Of a DNA stretch of 44,315 nt, positions 12,587-20,924 are shown piece after piece. The DNA is from a virus. The translations under genes and the position numbers were made by a program. Location of the stretch: the IMG/VR virus record IMGVR_UViG_3300031673_005194, positions 1 to 44,315 of that record; one strand, given 5' to 3'. Numbering within the stretch: the stretch's first letter is position 1; each line of letters starts with the position of its first letter. Under the pieces are notes generated by a model that saw nothing but the letters and a program-made list of their open reading frames with translations, did not search any database and was not told where the DNA came from.

Positions 12587-13834
12587 ATGGGTAAGAAAAA
12601 GCAAAGTGTATTCAGGTATGCCGAGCTGCAGGAAATGCAATCATGGGAACTCGATAAAAAAATTGAAAAAGCCAAAGAAGTAATTCTCGAAACATTTAAA
12701 CAAGGTAAAAAAGTCGCTCTTGCCTTTTCTGGCGGAAAAGACTCAACAGCGCTATGGCATTTAATCCTTACAACCTGTCCCGAGCAAGCTAAGAATATGG
12801 TTGTTATTTTCGGCAATACGGGTGTTGAGTATTCAGAAAGCCTCAATTTTGCCAGGAAGATCGGTAAGGATTGGGGTGGCGAGAACTTCCATGAAACAAA
12901 GCTAGATCGACTGAAAGTACCACGGCTGAAATATGAAGCGCAAAAAGAAGTCTGGTCACTGATCGAAGAGCGCGGCGAAGTCGGGAAATACCTAAATAAG
13001 AAAGGCCGTTTGCTTTCGACTGACAAGCTGAATGAAGCCGTGACGCCTGAGATGTGGGAAAATTTTCGCAGTCGAAAACTCATTTGGGGGAAAGGAACGC
13101 TCATCAGCTTTTGGTTTATCGCCGAACAGTACGGCTTTCCGATCCTAGGTAAAGATGCTACTAAACTTGATGCTCCCCGGATTAACATTAACGTGTTTCT
13201 GAAGTACAGCCCGGAACAATCGAAAGGGAACGACAGGTATTACGAAATGCTGAGAAAGTTCCCCGATATGAAAATATCGCATAGTTGTTGTAACTTCATC
13301 AAGGAACGACCTTCGCAAAAGCTCCAAAAGAAACTTGGGTGTGACACGCTCTTTCGAGGCCTGTTAGCAAGTGAATCGAGGCGCAGGACTTTTACTTTTC
13401 TCGACTATGGATTCCTATACAATACGGCTGACAATTATTTGTATTCCAACCCTTTGTCAATTTGGAATGATAACGATGTTTGGGATTATATACACAAATT
13501 TGATGTGCCTTATGCACCGTTGTATGACCTAACGGATGATGGAGGGAACAAACTGTTTGAGCGTAATGGCTGCTATGTTTGCGGCACTGGCCTTGCTTAC
13601 GAGAGAAATAACATTGAAATCCTACGCAAACATTACCCACAAAAATGGACTGCCTTGATGAAATTCGGCATGGCAAGGGAAATGAAAACATTTGCCTGCG
13701 CTATCAGTGATGACATAAAGTTAAATGCCTTGGAACATGACTGGTTACTTGATATGCGGCCATGCGCATTTGATAGGTTGACTCCGAGGAAAAACATGCT
13801 CGAAGACCTGCAGTATGGGACATTGTTGTTTTAA
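12587..13834 (+). CDS. PP-loop ATPase, PAPS reductase/DndC-like, 415 aa
   Basis: Residues 48-54 are SGGKDST, the pyrophosphate-binding loop of the adenine nucleotide alpha-hydrolase fold, after VALAF. Later come KISHSCCNFIKERP and FRGLLASESRRR, as in PAPS reductase relatives, and NGCYVCGTGL (CxxC), which recalls the Cys-rich segment of DndC-type sulfur-transfer proteins. The family activates a substrate by adenylation or reduces a sulfonucleotide. Phage members are mostly uncharacterised. Placed 11 bp after the micro-ORF and close to the DpdA-like gene, it may belong to a nucleic-acid modification set; this is inference. Confidence 0.75.
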   Translation: MGKKKQSVFRYAELQEMQSWELDKKIEKAKEVILETFKQGKKVALAFSGGKDSTALWHLILTTCPEQAKNMVVIFGNTGVEYSESLNFARKIGKDWGGENFHETKLDRLKVPRLKYEAQKEVWSLIEERGEVGKYLNKKGRLLSTDKLNEAVTPEMWENFRSRKLIWGKGTLISFWFIAEQYGFPILGKDATKLDAPRININVFLKYSPEQSKGNDRYYEMLRKFPDMKISHSCCNFIKERPSQKLQKKLGCDTLFRGLLASESRRRTFTFLDYGFLYNTADNYLYSNPLSIWNDNDVWDYIHKFDVPYAPLYDLTDDGGNKLFERNGCYVCGTGLAYERNNIEILRKHYPQKWTALMKFGMAREMKTFACAISDDIKLNALEHDWLLDMRPCAFDRLTPRKNMLEDLQYGTLLF

Positions 13835-13844
13835 AAAATTGGAC

Positions 13845-13875
13845 AGCAAAGCTTTCAGGAACAAATAAGTTTGCT
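13845..13875 (+). promoter_or_regulatory. leader hairpin before next RBS
   Basis: AGCAAA (13845-13850) pairs with TTTGCT (13870-13875), ending 3 bp before AAGGAGG. Similar hairpins precede ribosome sites elsewhere in this genome. The role is unknown. Confidence 0.35.
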
Positions 13876-13892
13876 TTAAGGAGGAACCCCAA

Positions 13893-14192
13893 TTGAAAAT
13901 CTCAAAAATCCATCTAAACCAAGTCTGCAAAATCGGTCAAGGGAATGAGTGTTGCAGATACATTACGGTTGGCCCACAGGGCTTTGGATGCGAAAAACAT
14001 TCTGATCTAAAAGGCGTTTTGGATGCCAAGGTAAACGCTGGCGAAATGGTAGCTCAAGGCGATAATTGCGCTGGTTGGGGACAGGGTAGAAACGATAAGT
14101 ATCGTTTTGATGGTCCTGAATTCTATCACGAATTCCACGAGTCAAGGGATGAGTTACAGGAATTGCCCAATGATTTTAAGGGAGGAAGATAA
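13893..14192 (+). CDS. Cys-containing phage protein, 99 aa
   Basis: TTG 13893 lies 9 bp after AAGGAGG. The product starts MKISKIHLNQVCKIGQGNEC and has a Gly-rich middle (VGPQGFGCEKHSDL, DNCAGWGQG) with four or five Cys, suggesting metal binding. It ends in an acidic helix. No family name can be given. It resembles small proteins often found upstream of recombination genes. Confidence 0.55.
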   Translation: MKISKIHLNQVCKIGQGNECCRYITVGPQGFGCEKHSDLKGVLDAKVNAGEMVAQGDNCAGWGQGRNDKYRFDGPEFYHEFHESRDELQELPNDFKGGR

Positions 14193-14197
14193 TAAAT

Positions 14198-14446
14198 ATG
14201 CGTAAAGAATACGAACTTTCTAAAGAGCAACTAGATGGGTTAATGGATGCTTGTAAACCAGTTACCTACATGGTTTTTGGAGGCAGACCACCTTCATCAC
14301 CACAAGAGAATGCAAATAGGGCTTGGGGAAACTTAGGGAGTGAAATGGGATTTGAATATATGACGGTACGACCTATTTCCGGCAAAGACGTGTCATTTTT
14401 CACAGTAGAAGAAACCAAGGCAAGGGAGGAAGAAAATGCAAACTGA
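14198..14446 (+). CDS. small phage protein, 82 aa
   Basis: ATG 14198 follows GGGAGGA. It contains PVTYMVFGGRPPSSPQENAN and a conserved-looking NRAWGNLGSEMGFEYMTVRP, and ends in EETKAREEENAN. Its last codons overlap the ATG of the SbcC-like gene by 11 bp, so the two are probably translated together. Function unknown. Confidence 0.55.
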   Translation: MRKEYELSKEQLDGLMDACKPVTYMVFGGRPPSSPQENANRAWGNLGSEMGFEYMTVRPISGKDVSFFTVEETKAREEENAN

Positions 14447-16430
14447 TATTCGCCTACAATCCCTAACCCTAAAAAACTTCAAAGGGGTAGAGGATTTTAC
14501 CCTAGAGTTGAACGGTAAAAATGCTGACATATTCGGCAAGAACGCAACGGGTAAATCAACCTTGTTCGACAGTAGCCAGTGGTTACTCTTTGGGAAAGAT
14601 TCATCTGGCAGAACAGATTACCAGGTAAAACCACAGGATGAAGATGGCAACGAGCTTCACAATTTAGACAGCATAGTTGAGGGTGTTTTCTCTGTTAACG
14701 GAAAAACCTTGAAACTCAAACGCCAACTCTCCGAAAAATGGTCTAAGAATCAGAAAACCAAAGAGATAGAATTTCAAGGCAATCTTACCTCCTATTGGGT
14801 CAATGATGTCCCAACCAAAGCCAAAGACTATGCCGTCGAAATCGGCTCAATCATCAAAGAAAACATCTTTAAACTCCTAACAAATCCCCTCTTTTTTAAT
14901 ACTAACGAAAAGGGTTTTGGATGGCAAGAACGGCGTAAAATCCTCTTTGAAATATCCGGCAATGTATCGGATGAACAAGTTATTGACACTGCCATAACTC
15001 TTGGCGACAATAGTATGCTTGACCTGCTAAACGTCATTAATTCTGGCAGAACGATTGAAAATCATAAATTGGTTATCGCGGAGCAAATCAAAAACACTAA
15101 ATCCAAACTTGATGGGATCCCTTCACGGATTAACGAGCAACAACGAAACATGCCCATAGATGCAGTGGATTATACCGCGACAGAAACCTCACTAGCGAAG
15201 CAAAAATCCATACTGGAGGGTATTGAATTAGAACTTGCTACAAATGCCCAAGGTGCTAGTTTATACCGTCAGAAACAGCAACAGGCGTATGGATTGCAGA
15301 ACCAAGTTAACGGGCGAAAGTTGGAAATCGAAATTGCCGCCGGTGCTGATGCGAAGAAGTTGATCGATGAAAAGGCAAGTCTCGAGAATGAGAAGTATTC
15401 CATTTCTAGAGAGGTTGCAAGATTGGGGTCTAATTCCCTCCTAAGAATTACTGAACTAGACACGATTGCTGAAAAAATCATCGAACTCCGCAAAACATGG
15501 GCAGAAGAAAACGCCAAGCAATTCATTCCTCCCGATGGATTTAATTGCCCAACTTGCGAACAGCCATTATCAGAAGGAAAAACTCAGGAAAAGATTGACA
15601 AGTTGAAAGAAAACTTTGACAAGAACAAGGCTCAAGTCCTTACTTCTATCCAACAAAAGGGCAAGGATGCGGCGGCTAGGGGCGAGGTTCTTAACCAAGA
15701 AAAGGAATTGGATACTGCAAGTCTTGCCACGCTGGAAGGTTCATTAAAGAGAATTAATGAACGCCTTACTGAACTGGAAACAGAAATAGTAAAACAACAA
15801 AATCCTGTGGCTATCAATTACGAAGACGATCCAACTTATTCTATCCTTCACGGAGAACTCCAAACCCTTCAAACCGAACTGGCCAAGCCCATCGAAGACA
15901 CAACAACTGAACTTCTGACCAAAAAACGTGAAGCCAATGAGCAAATTGAAACCCTGAACAAAACACTTAATCAAAAGGAAGTAGTCGCAAAAGCTAAGAA
16001 ACGCATTGATGAACTCAAGGCAGAAGAAAGCAAACTGGCCGGTGAGTTAAGTGGATGGGAACGGCAAGACTTCCTGATTAAACAATTCACAACGGCCAAG
16101 GTCAAAATGCTTGAGGATGCGATTAACAACCGGTTTACGACTGTCAAGTTCAAGATGTTCGACATTTTAAATGATGGAACGGAGAAAGAGATTTGTCGGA
16201 CGTTGGTTAATACGAATGGGGTTTGGGTGGAGTTCGATGGAGCTAACAATGGCGGGAAGATTAATGCCGGGTTGGATATTATTAACCTCTTGTCAGAGTT
16301 TTATGGGGTTAGTTGCCCGATATTTATCGATAACAGCGAGAGCGTCACAGGATTTGTGGATATCAAATCACAGGTTATTAAACTCATTGTGAGCGAGCAG
16401 GATGAAAAATTAAGAGTGGAGGTTGCTTGA
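14436..16430 (+). CDS. SbcC/Rad50-like AAA ATPase with zinc hook, 664 aa
   Basis: Residues 1-60 show KNFKGVEDFTLEL then Walker A GKNATGKST (34-42). Long coiled-coil arms flank a zinc-hook CPTC at 371-374 (FNCPTCEQPL). The C-terminal half-ATPase ends with CPIFIDNSESVTGF as Walker B/D-loop. The plan is that of Rad50/SbcC at reduced size. Such phage ATPases act with a nuclease in end processing or recombination. No SbcD partner is adjacent. The neighbouring RecT and MBL-fold genes suggest a recombination module. It starts at ATG 14436 within the previous gene. Confidence 0.85.
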   Translation: MQTDIRLQSLTLKNFKGVEDFTLELNGKNADIFGKNATGKSTLFDSSQWLLFGKDSSGRTDYQVKPQDEDGNELHNLDSIVEGVFSVNGKTLKLKRQLSEKWSKNQKTKEIEFQGNLTSYWVNDVPTKAKDYAVEIGSIIKENIFKLLTNPLFFNTNEKGFGWQERRKILFEISGNVSDEQVIDTAITLGDNSMLDLLNVINSGRTIENHKLVIAEQIKNTKSKLDGIPSRINEQQRNMPIDAVDYTATETSLAKQKSILEGIELELATNAQGASLYRQKQQQAYGLQNQVNGRKLEIEIAAGADAKKLIDEKASLENEKYSISREVARLGSNSLLRITELDTIAEKIIELRKTWAEENAKQFIPPDGFNCPTCEQPLSEGKTQEKIDKLKENFDKNKAQVLTSIQQKGKDAAARGEVLNQEKELDTASLATLEGSLKRINERLTELETEIVKQQNPVAINYEDDPTYSILHGELQTLQTELAKPIEDTTTELLTKKREANEQIETLNKTLNQKEVVAKAKKRIDELKAEESKLAGELSGWERQDFLIKQFTTAKVKMLEDAINNRFTTVKFKMFDILNDGTEKEICRTLVNTNGVWVEFDGANNGGKINAGLDIINLLSEFYGVSCPIFIDNSESVTGFVDIKSQVIKLIVSEQDEKLRVEVA

Positions 16431-16431
16431 T

Positions 16432-16641
16432 ATGGCTAAAAAATCTAAGTCTTCAGGCTTTAAGACCGGTGATCGGGTCATGATAATTAATTGTTACGAG
16501 GCAAGTATGGAAGAGAATAAGAACAAAATTTGGTTGGTAACTACTGAACCGTGGGATGTATGTGGTTCTGAAGTTGTAAAACTCGAAGGTAAGCGTGGTG
16601 GGTTTGCTACTAAATGCTTGAGAAAGGTGGAGGTTACTTAA
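16432..16641 (+). CDS. small SH3/KOW-like protein, 69 aa
   Basis: ATG 16432 is 1 bp after the SbcC-like stop, with GTGGAGG 8 bp upstream. An in-frame ATG at 16423 lacks spacing. FKTGDRVMIINCYEASMEEN followed by KIWLVTTEPWDVCGSEVVKL reads like a small beta-barrel (GDRV...W.V). The end GGFATKCLRKVEV is typical of such folds. Function unknown, possibly a DNA- or protein-binding adaptor of the recombination block. Confidence 0.55.
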   Translation: MAKKSKSSGFKTGDRVMIINCYEASMEENKNKIWLVTTEPWDVCGSEVVKLEGKRGGFATKCLRKVEVT

Positions 16642-16926
16642 ATGCTGAAATTCAAAAGCAAAGTGGGCTATCTTATCTACGAAGCTACGGCGGCAGATAC
16701 AGAGAAGCTTGGCGGCCTTGGGATCTGCGACGACTGCAACAATTATTCGGAAACCGGTTTTCTTGTGGCGATTTTAAATCACTATATGTGCCCGAAATGC
16801 TATGCAGAATGGAACGAAGGATCACGGATGTATTCTGAGGATTTGCCTGTTGAGCGAAAACACGAGTCCTATTATGACTGGGTTTTTTGCGACAATTCAA
16901 ATTTGAGAGTGGAGGTTCAAAGTTAA
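16642..16926 (+). CDS. zinc-ribbon protein, 94 aa
   Basis: It starts directly after the previous stop. CDDCNNYSE and about 20 residues on CPKCYAEW give a CxxC-CxxC zinc site in a protein of mixed structure. Its stop overlaps the RecT start by 1 bp (TAATG). It is conserved in position between the ATPase and RecT genes, but the function is unknown. Confidence 0.6.
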   Translation: MLKFKSKVGYLIYEATAADTEKLGGLGICDDCNNYSETGFLVAILNHYMCPKCYAEWNEGSRMYSEDLPVERKHESYYDWVFCDNSNLRVEVQS

Positions 16927-17930
16927 TGACAACAGATATTGCGGTTAAAGAACAACCAATGTCCGAACGATTTACAAATAAGGTTATTGCTTTATTTCAA
17001 AGCAACGTCGGAGAGATTACGCTTACTAACTTTCAGAAACGGTTAGCCCAAAACTACTTCATTGTTGCCGATTCAGTTTTAGGAAAAGCTGAGGAAAAGC
17101 GCAAGAAAAAATCAGAGCAATATCAAGATAAAGTCCCTGTTATATGGGCTAATGTTGACATGGATAAACTTGCTCAGAGCGTTGTATCTGCGGCTAGAAT
17201 CGGTTGGGACCCAATGCAAGAGAATCATGTCAATCTTATCCCCTACAAAGATAATGCAACCCAAAAATACATTCTTACGTTTATTCCCGGATACCGAGGC
17301 CGTCAACTCAAGGCCGTGAAGTATGGGTTAGATGTACCTGATGATGTTGTGGTCTGCCTAGTTTACTCAAGCGACGTATTTAAACCACATATGAAGTCGT
17401 TCAAAAATCCGGTTGAGCATTACGAATTTGACATCGTTAATCCTTTTGACCGCGGGGATATCATAGGGGGATTCTACTATCATATTTACTTCGAAAAACC
17501 TGAGAAAAATAAGCTTGTCATTATGTCGATCAAGGAAATTCTTAAGCGGAAACCCGATAAAGCCTCTGCAGAGTTTTGGGGCGGCGAGAAGGATGTCTGG
17601 AAGAATGGCAAGGTTGTTGGCAAGGAACAGGTCGAAGGTTGGTATGACAAAATGTGCCACAAGACGGTTTTTATTGCGGCCTACAAAGACATCACTATTG
17701 ACAGTCAAAAGATTGATGATGATTATTTACGACTCAATCAGCTGGAAAATGACTTCAAAGAAGTTGAAGTCGAACGAGAGATTGCTGAAAACGCGAACAA
17801 TGGCAACGTGATTGATATTCAGGGTGAAGATATTCCTGAACACGAGGGTATTACCGATGCCGAGATAGTCGAGATGGATAAGAAGGCTGAGGAAAAGGCT
17901 GGGCAAATCAACATGGGACCTGGTTTTTGA
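16926..17930 (+). CDS. recT: RecT-family single-strand annealing protein, 334 aa
   Basis: RecT binds ssDNA and promotes annealing and strand invasion, normally with a partner exonuclease. Family hallmarks: NFQKRLAQNYFIVADSVL, DMDKLAQSVVSAARIGWDP, NLIPYKDNATQKYILTFIPG, YRGRQLKAVKYGL and MCHKTVFIAAYKDITID. The C-terminus is acidic and low-complexity. ATG 16926 follows GTGGAGG; an earlier in-frame ATG lies inside the upstream gene. Length is slightly above the usual 270-300 aa because of the acidic tail. No RecE is present; the MBL-fold protein downstream could be the nuclease partner. Confidence 0.92.
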   Translation: MTTDIAVKEQPMSERFTNKVIALFQSNVGEITLTNFQKRLAQNYFIVADSVLGKAEEKRKKKSEQYQDKVPVIWANVDMDKLAQSVVSAARIGWDPMQENHVNLIPYKDNATQKYILTFIPGYRGRQLKAVKYGLDVPDDVVVCLVYSSDVFKPHMKSFKNPVEHYEFDIVNPFDRGDIIGGFYYHIYFEKPEKNKLVIMSIKEILKRKPDKASAEFWGGEKDVWKNGKVVGKEQVEGWYDKMCHKTVFIAAYKDITIDSQKIDDDYLRLNQLENDFKEVEVEREIAENANNGNVIDIQGEDIPEHEGITDAEIVEMDKKAEEKAGQINMGPGF

Positions 17931-17931
17931 T

Positions 17932-18675
17932 ATGAATCTTAAAATATTGGGTAGTAATTCGAGTGGAAATTGCTACCTCCTACAGACCGAAACGGGCAAT
18001 TTAATGATTGAGTGTGGAATTAAGTTCAGCAAAATCCAACAAGCCCTTGATTTTAACCTATCAAGGATTCAAGGATGCTTAATTTCACATGAGCATCAAG
18101 ACCATTGCAAGGCTACCAAGGATGTAATTAAGGTAGGGATAGACGTTTACACCAGCCCTGAAACAGCCAAGCAATTAGGTGTATCCGAGAGTCACAGGAC
18201 ACAAATGGTTGACGATGGGGTTCAATTTACAGTTGGTGATTTTATCGTATTGCCCTTCAAAACCGAACATGACGCAGTTAATCCCTTTGGTTATCTCATT
18301 TACTACAAACCCACTGGAGAAAGGATTTTATTCGCCACCGATACATTTTACCTAAAGAATCGTTTTAATTCGTTAGATTGGATTCTCATCGAATGTAATT
18401 ACTGCAAAGACACGTTAGATTACAACATTGAAGCCGGATATATTCCTCAAGCCATGAAAAATCGTTTACTAGAAAGCCACTTCTCATTGGAACATGTTAA
18501 GGAGTTTTTATCAGCAAATGATTTGTCGAAGGTGAAGCTTATCGTACTGTTGCACCTTTCCGCAAATAATTCAGATGCCAATAGAATGATTCGGGAAATT
18601 GAAGAGTTGACAGGGAAAATCGTTGTCGTTGCTGATGCTGGGAGAAATATCCCGTTGGAATTATATCCATTTTAG
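17932..18675 (+). CDS. MBL-fold metallohydrolase, 247 aa
   Basis: The sequence starts MNLKILGSNSSGNCYLLQTE and contains SHEHQDH (H53, H55, D57, H58), the two-metal motif of the metallo-beta-lactamase fold, with later FATDTFYL and LLHLSANNSD as further metal ligands. It resembles YycJ/WalJ-type hydrolases. The gene follows recT by 1 bp, a frequent order in Firmicute phages, where the hydrolase is thought to serve as the exonuclease partner of RecT. The substrate is not established from sequence. Confidence 0.85.
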   Translation: MNLKILGSNSSGNCYLLQTETGNLMIECGIKFSKIQQALDFNLSRIQGCLISHEHQDHCKATKDVIKVGIDVYTSPETAKQLGVSESHRTQMVDDGVQFTVGDFIVLPFKTEHDAVNPFGYLIYYKPTGERILFATDTFYLKNRFNSLDWILIECNYCKDTLDYNIEAGYIPQAMKNRLLESHFSLEHVKEFLSANDLSKVKLIVLLHLSANNSDANRMIREIEELTGKIVVVADAGRNIPLELYPF

Positions 18676-18691
18676 AACAATGTTTTCCTTT

Positions 18692-18743
18692 GGGCAGAAA
18701 CCCCCACCAGTTCGACTGCAGCGAACACATAATCTTTCTGCCC
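18692..18743 (+). promoter_or_regulatory. nested stem-loop leader before AAA ATPase gene
   Basis: An outer stem GGGCAGAAA/TTTCTGCCC (18692-18700 with 18735-18743) encloses GTTCG-ACTGCAG-CGAAC (18710-18726). There is no T run after it and a ribosome site follows 11 bp on, so a leader RNA structure or protein-binding site is more likely than a terminator. It fills the only gap in this gene run (18676-18765). Confidence 0.6.
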
Positions 18744-18765
18744 CATCAAATAAAAGGAGTAATTT

Positions 18766-19664
18766 ATGAACGATAAACTAAAAAACTTAATAAGATGCAT
18801 AACTGAAAACGACATTCAGAAAGCCAAGATATACGTGAAACTCATTATTGAAGACGATAAAACTCAAGCAAATAGGCAATTCTGCAATAATATTCAGAAT
18901 AAACTTCAAGCGTCTTCCCTGAATCTCATAGAGCTTCCTCACGATATAAAAGGTATTTTGTTCATGGAAGATGTGTCGATGTCTTTCAATGAAAATAGAT
19001 ACTTTCTGTCAGAACGGGAACAGGCAATTACCGAGGAAGTTTTAGGGATGTATCAGACAAGTCAAAAGCTCTCTGAAATGGGAATCCAATATCTCAACTC
19101 ATTAATGCTTCATGGCGAAAGTGGAACTGGAAAAACTATTTTTGGACGGTTTTTGGCCTATAAACTTGGGTTGCCATTTGCATATATGAATTTCTCAAAT
19201 GCCATCAATAGTCTTTTAGGGGGAACGGGCAAAAATATCAGTAAGGCCTTTGATTTTATTGAAAAAACAAAGTGTATTTTAATGATTGATAGGTTGACAG
19301 TATTGGCATGAGGAGGGGTAAGGAAGATATTGGAGAGATGGCAAGGATCACAATTAGCCTTATGCAATCCCTAGATTGCGTTAGAAATGACACAATAATT
19401 ATTGGGGCTACAAATCGACTTGACATGATTGATTCTGCGTTGCTACGCAGATTTACTCTCGTCCATGAAGTTGTTAAATTTTCAGAAAAAGAAATGTTTT
19501 TGATGATTAGTAAATTCTTGGATGATGTGAAGATTAACTACAACGATCACGATATTAAAAAATATTGTGAAACTCGAAGAAGTCAAGCCCTTGCAATTAA
19601 TGATGCAGTGAGGGCAATTGCGAGATCCATAAGATTTAATTCGGAGTTTTTGTTAAGCATTTAA
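18766..19664 (+). pseudogene. AAA ATPase split by a 1-bp deletion at Walker B
   Basis: The first part (18766-19311) holds Walker A GESGTGKT and runs to KCILMID, then reads RLTVLA-stop. In the next frame VDSIGMRRGKEDIGEMARI continues at once through IIIGATNRLDMIDSALLRRF (sensor 1, arginine finger) to 19664. Inserting one G after GAT at 19288-19290 restores D-E-V-D, so one base is missing exactly at the Walker B Glu codon. The intact protein would be about 299 aa, an AAA+ ATPase related to FtsH/Cdc48-type modules. Either a null allele, a sequencing error or a frameshift site; the fragment from ATG 19308 has its own AGGAGG-like site nearby but no P-loop. Confidence 0.8.
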
Positions 19665-19686
19665 TTATTTAAGGAGTGTGGAAATA

Positions 19687-19980
19687 TTGAATTCTACAGC
19701 ATGTGAGGCCAAAGTCGCTAAACAAAGTTCAGTTATCGAAAATGAAATTGATTCACTGAGGTCCGAGGTAGTTAGATTAAATCGGTTGTCCTATGATATC
19801 TCCTGTATCCTGAGACAGCCCTCACCATCTTGCGCCGGGGAATGCGATAAACCTCAGACTAAAACAATAGCCGGTGAGTTGAGTAGTATTCTTGGTATTG
19901 CAGAAGAAACTCGCGTACAACTTGAGAGTATTGGGAAGTTACTTGAGGAACAGTTGGGTAGCTTGAAGTTGGAGTATTAG
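19687..19980 (+). CDS. coiled-coil phage protein, 97 aa
   Basis: TTG 19687 has AAGGAG ten bases upstream; the in-frame GTG at 19678 is too close. NEIDSLRSEVVRLNRLSYDI and the C-terminal ETRVQLESIGKLLEEQLGSL are coiled coils around a short Pro/Cys-containing linker (PSPSCAGECDKP). It probably oligomerises. Function unknown. A terminator follows. Confidence 0.55.
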   Translation: MNSTACEAKVAKQSSVIENEIDSLRSEVVRLNRLSYDISCILRQPSPSCAGECDKPQTKTIAGELSSILGIAEETRVQLESIGKLLEEQLGSLKLEY

Positions 19981-19998
19981 TCCTCTATTGACATCATT

Positions 19999-20033
19999 GG
20001 GGCCAACTACATAATTTATAGGCCCCTTTAATT
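19999..20033 (+). terminator. hairpin terminator after coiled-coil gene
   Basis: GGGGCC (19999-20004) pairs with GGCCCC (20021-20026) and is followed by TTTAATTT. The stem is short but GC-rich; the T tract is interrupted. It separates the recombination block from the genes to the right. Confidence 0.55.
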
Positions 20034-20083
20034 TAACTTAATTATTGCAAATTAATGATAAGTGAAAGGATTGTTGATATTAA

Positions 20084-20452
20084 ATGTTAAAAACAATCGA
20101 AATGCTCATTAAATTAGCCGAAAACCCCAAAAAGATATTTATAAGGCCGCGTGATGGAAGACGTTTTCGTACATCTTCCAAGATTCGTGATGGTGAAATT
20201 ATTGATTATTATGTCAGCGATTTAACTCCTTTAACTTCCAGCGAATGCATTTCATTGAACGACGAATGGGAGGAAGTTCCCCAAGAAGTCCCTTGGCAGG
20301 AAGCTATACAGGCGTGGGTAGATGGGAAAGAGGTATATTTTATAGATGCCAATAACAAGAAGCGCATAATAAGAAATTGTAACCTTTTCATTGATGACGG
20401 TGTATATGTTCACAGAGAGCATCTTACTGAAGGAAAATGGTACATTGAATAA
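20084..20452 (+). CDS. hypothetical protein, 122 aa
   Basis: ATG 20084 follows GTGAAAGG. The N-terminal half has KNPKKIFIRPRDGRRFRTSS; the C-terminal half contains EVPWQEAIQAWVDGKEVYFI, a pattern seen in small phage proteins that precede structural or regulatory genes. No catalytic motif. Function unknown. Confidence 0.55.
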   Translation: MLKTIEMLIKLAENPKKIFIRPRDGRRFRTSSKIRDGEIIDYYVSDLTPLTSSECISLNDEWEEVPQEVPWQEAIQAWVDGKEVYFIDANNKKRIIRNCNLFIDDGVYVHREHLTEGKWYIE

Positions 20453-20465
20453 AGGAGTAACAACC

Positions 20466-20666
20466 ATGCTAAAACCTGAAACAAACGCGATCAAACTAGA
20501 AAATGGAAACTACGGTTGCCCTCAATGCGAAGGTGAACAATTCACCTTAGTTACTCATTTGGACGGCAAGGATTTCTTTAAAAATATTTATAACTGCTGC
20601 AGTTGTGGTTTTCCGATTTCGTTTACTCAGAAGAGGAGTAGGGAAGATCAAGCGTATTGGGAATAA
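20466..20666 (+). CDS. zinc-ribbon protein, 66 aa
   Basis: ATG 20466 follows AAAGGAG. It has two Cys pairs, CPQCEGEQF near residue 18 and CCSCGFPISF near 47, a minimal zinc ribbon with the rest short beta strands. A longer in-frame start upstream lies inside the previous gene. It is convergent with the RHH gene, whose end lies 11 bp away. Confidence 0.6.
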   Translation: MLKPETNAIKLENGNYGCPQCEGEQFTLVTHLDGKDFFKNIYNCCSCGFPISFTQKRSREDQAYWE

Positions 20667-20677
20667 AAAAAGAAAGC

Positions 20678-20830
20678 CTACTTTTCGGTAGACTTCAAAT
20701 GATTCTCCAATATCGTTACTACTAAATTATTAAAACTCCTATTTTCCTTAACTGCTAATTCCTCTAAACGTTTCTTTAGTTCCTTGTCAATAATCAAATT
20801 TGCCCTGACCTTGTCTTTGCTTATACTCAT
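20678..20830 (-). CDS. ribbon-helix-helix (Arc-type) repressor, 50 aa
   Basis: The start ATG 20830 has GGAGGTGATT, a very strong site. DKVRANLIIDKELKKRLEEL followed by ENRSFNNLVVTILENHL is an Arc/MetJ-like ribbon-helix-helix: one beta strand (RANLIID) and two helices. RHH dimers bind palindromic or direct-repeat operators. Here two ATATATGTAATT copies flank its divergent promoter. It probably represses itself and the HNH gene opposite. The longer upstream in-frame start reads through the promoter and is rejected. Confidence 0.8.
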   Translation of the reverse strand: MSISKDKVRANLIIDKELKKRLEELAVKENRSFNNLVVTILENHLKSTEK

Positions 20831-20849
20831 TTTAATCACCTCCGATAGA

Positions 20850-20915
20850 AGTATAACATATATGTAATTGCGTTGCAAAGGTTACGTAATAATGATATAC
20901 TATATATGTAATTTA
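20850..20915. promoter_or_regulatory. divergent promoters sharing one palindromic -35 box
   Basis: The self-complementary hexamer TTGCAA (20873-20878) serves as -35 for both directions. Rightward, 17 bp lead to TATACT (20896-20901). Leftward, 17 bp lead to TATACT on the minus strand (20855-20850). ATATATGTAATT occurs near each -10 in the same orientation (around 20859-20870 and 20902-20914) as the likely RHH operator. Confidence 0.7.
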
Positions 20916-20924
20916 ATTAAGGGG

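Noticed and set aside
12565-13188. Long minus-strand frame of 207 codons opposite the PP-loop gene
   Set aside because: It is a shadow of the PP-loop gene: Ser/Phe-rich composition, no ribosome site, and the sense strand encodes clear catalytic motifs.
20868-20924. Upstream extension of the HNH gene
   Set aside because: It would be translated from within the shared promoter region upstream of the predicted transcript start.
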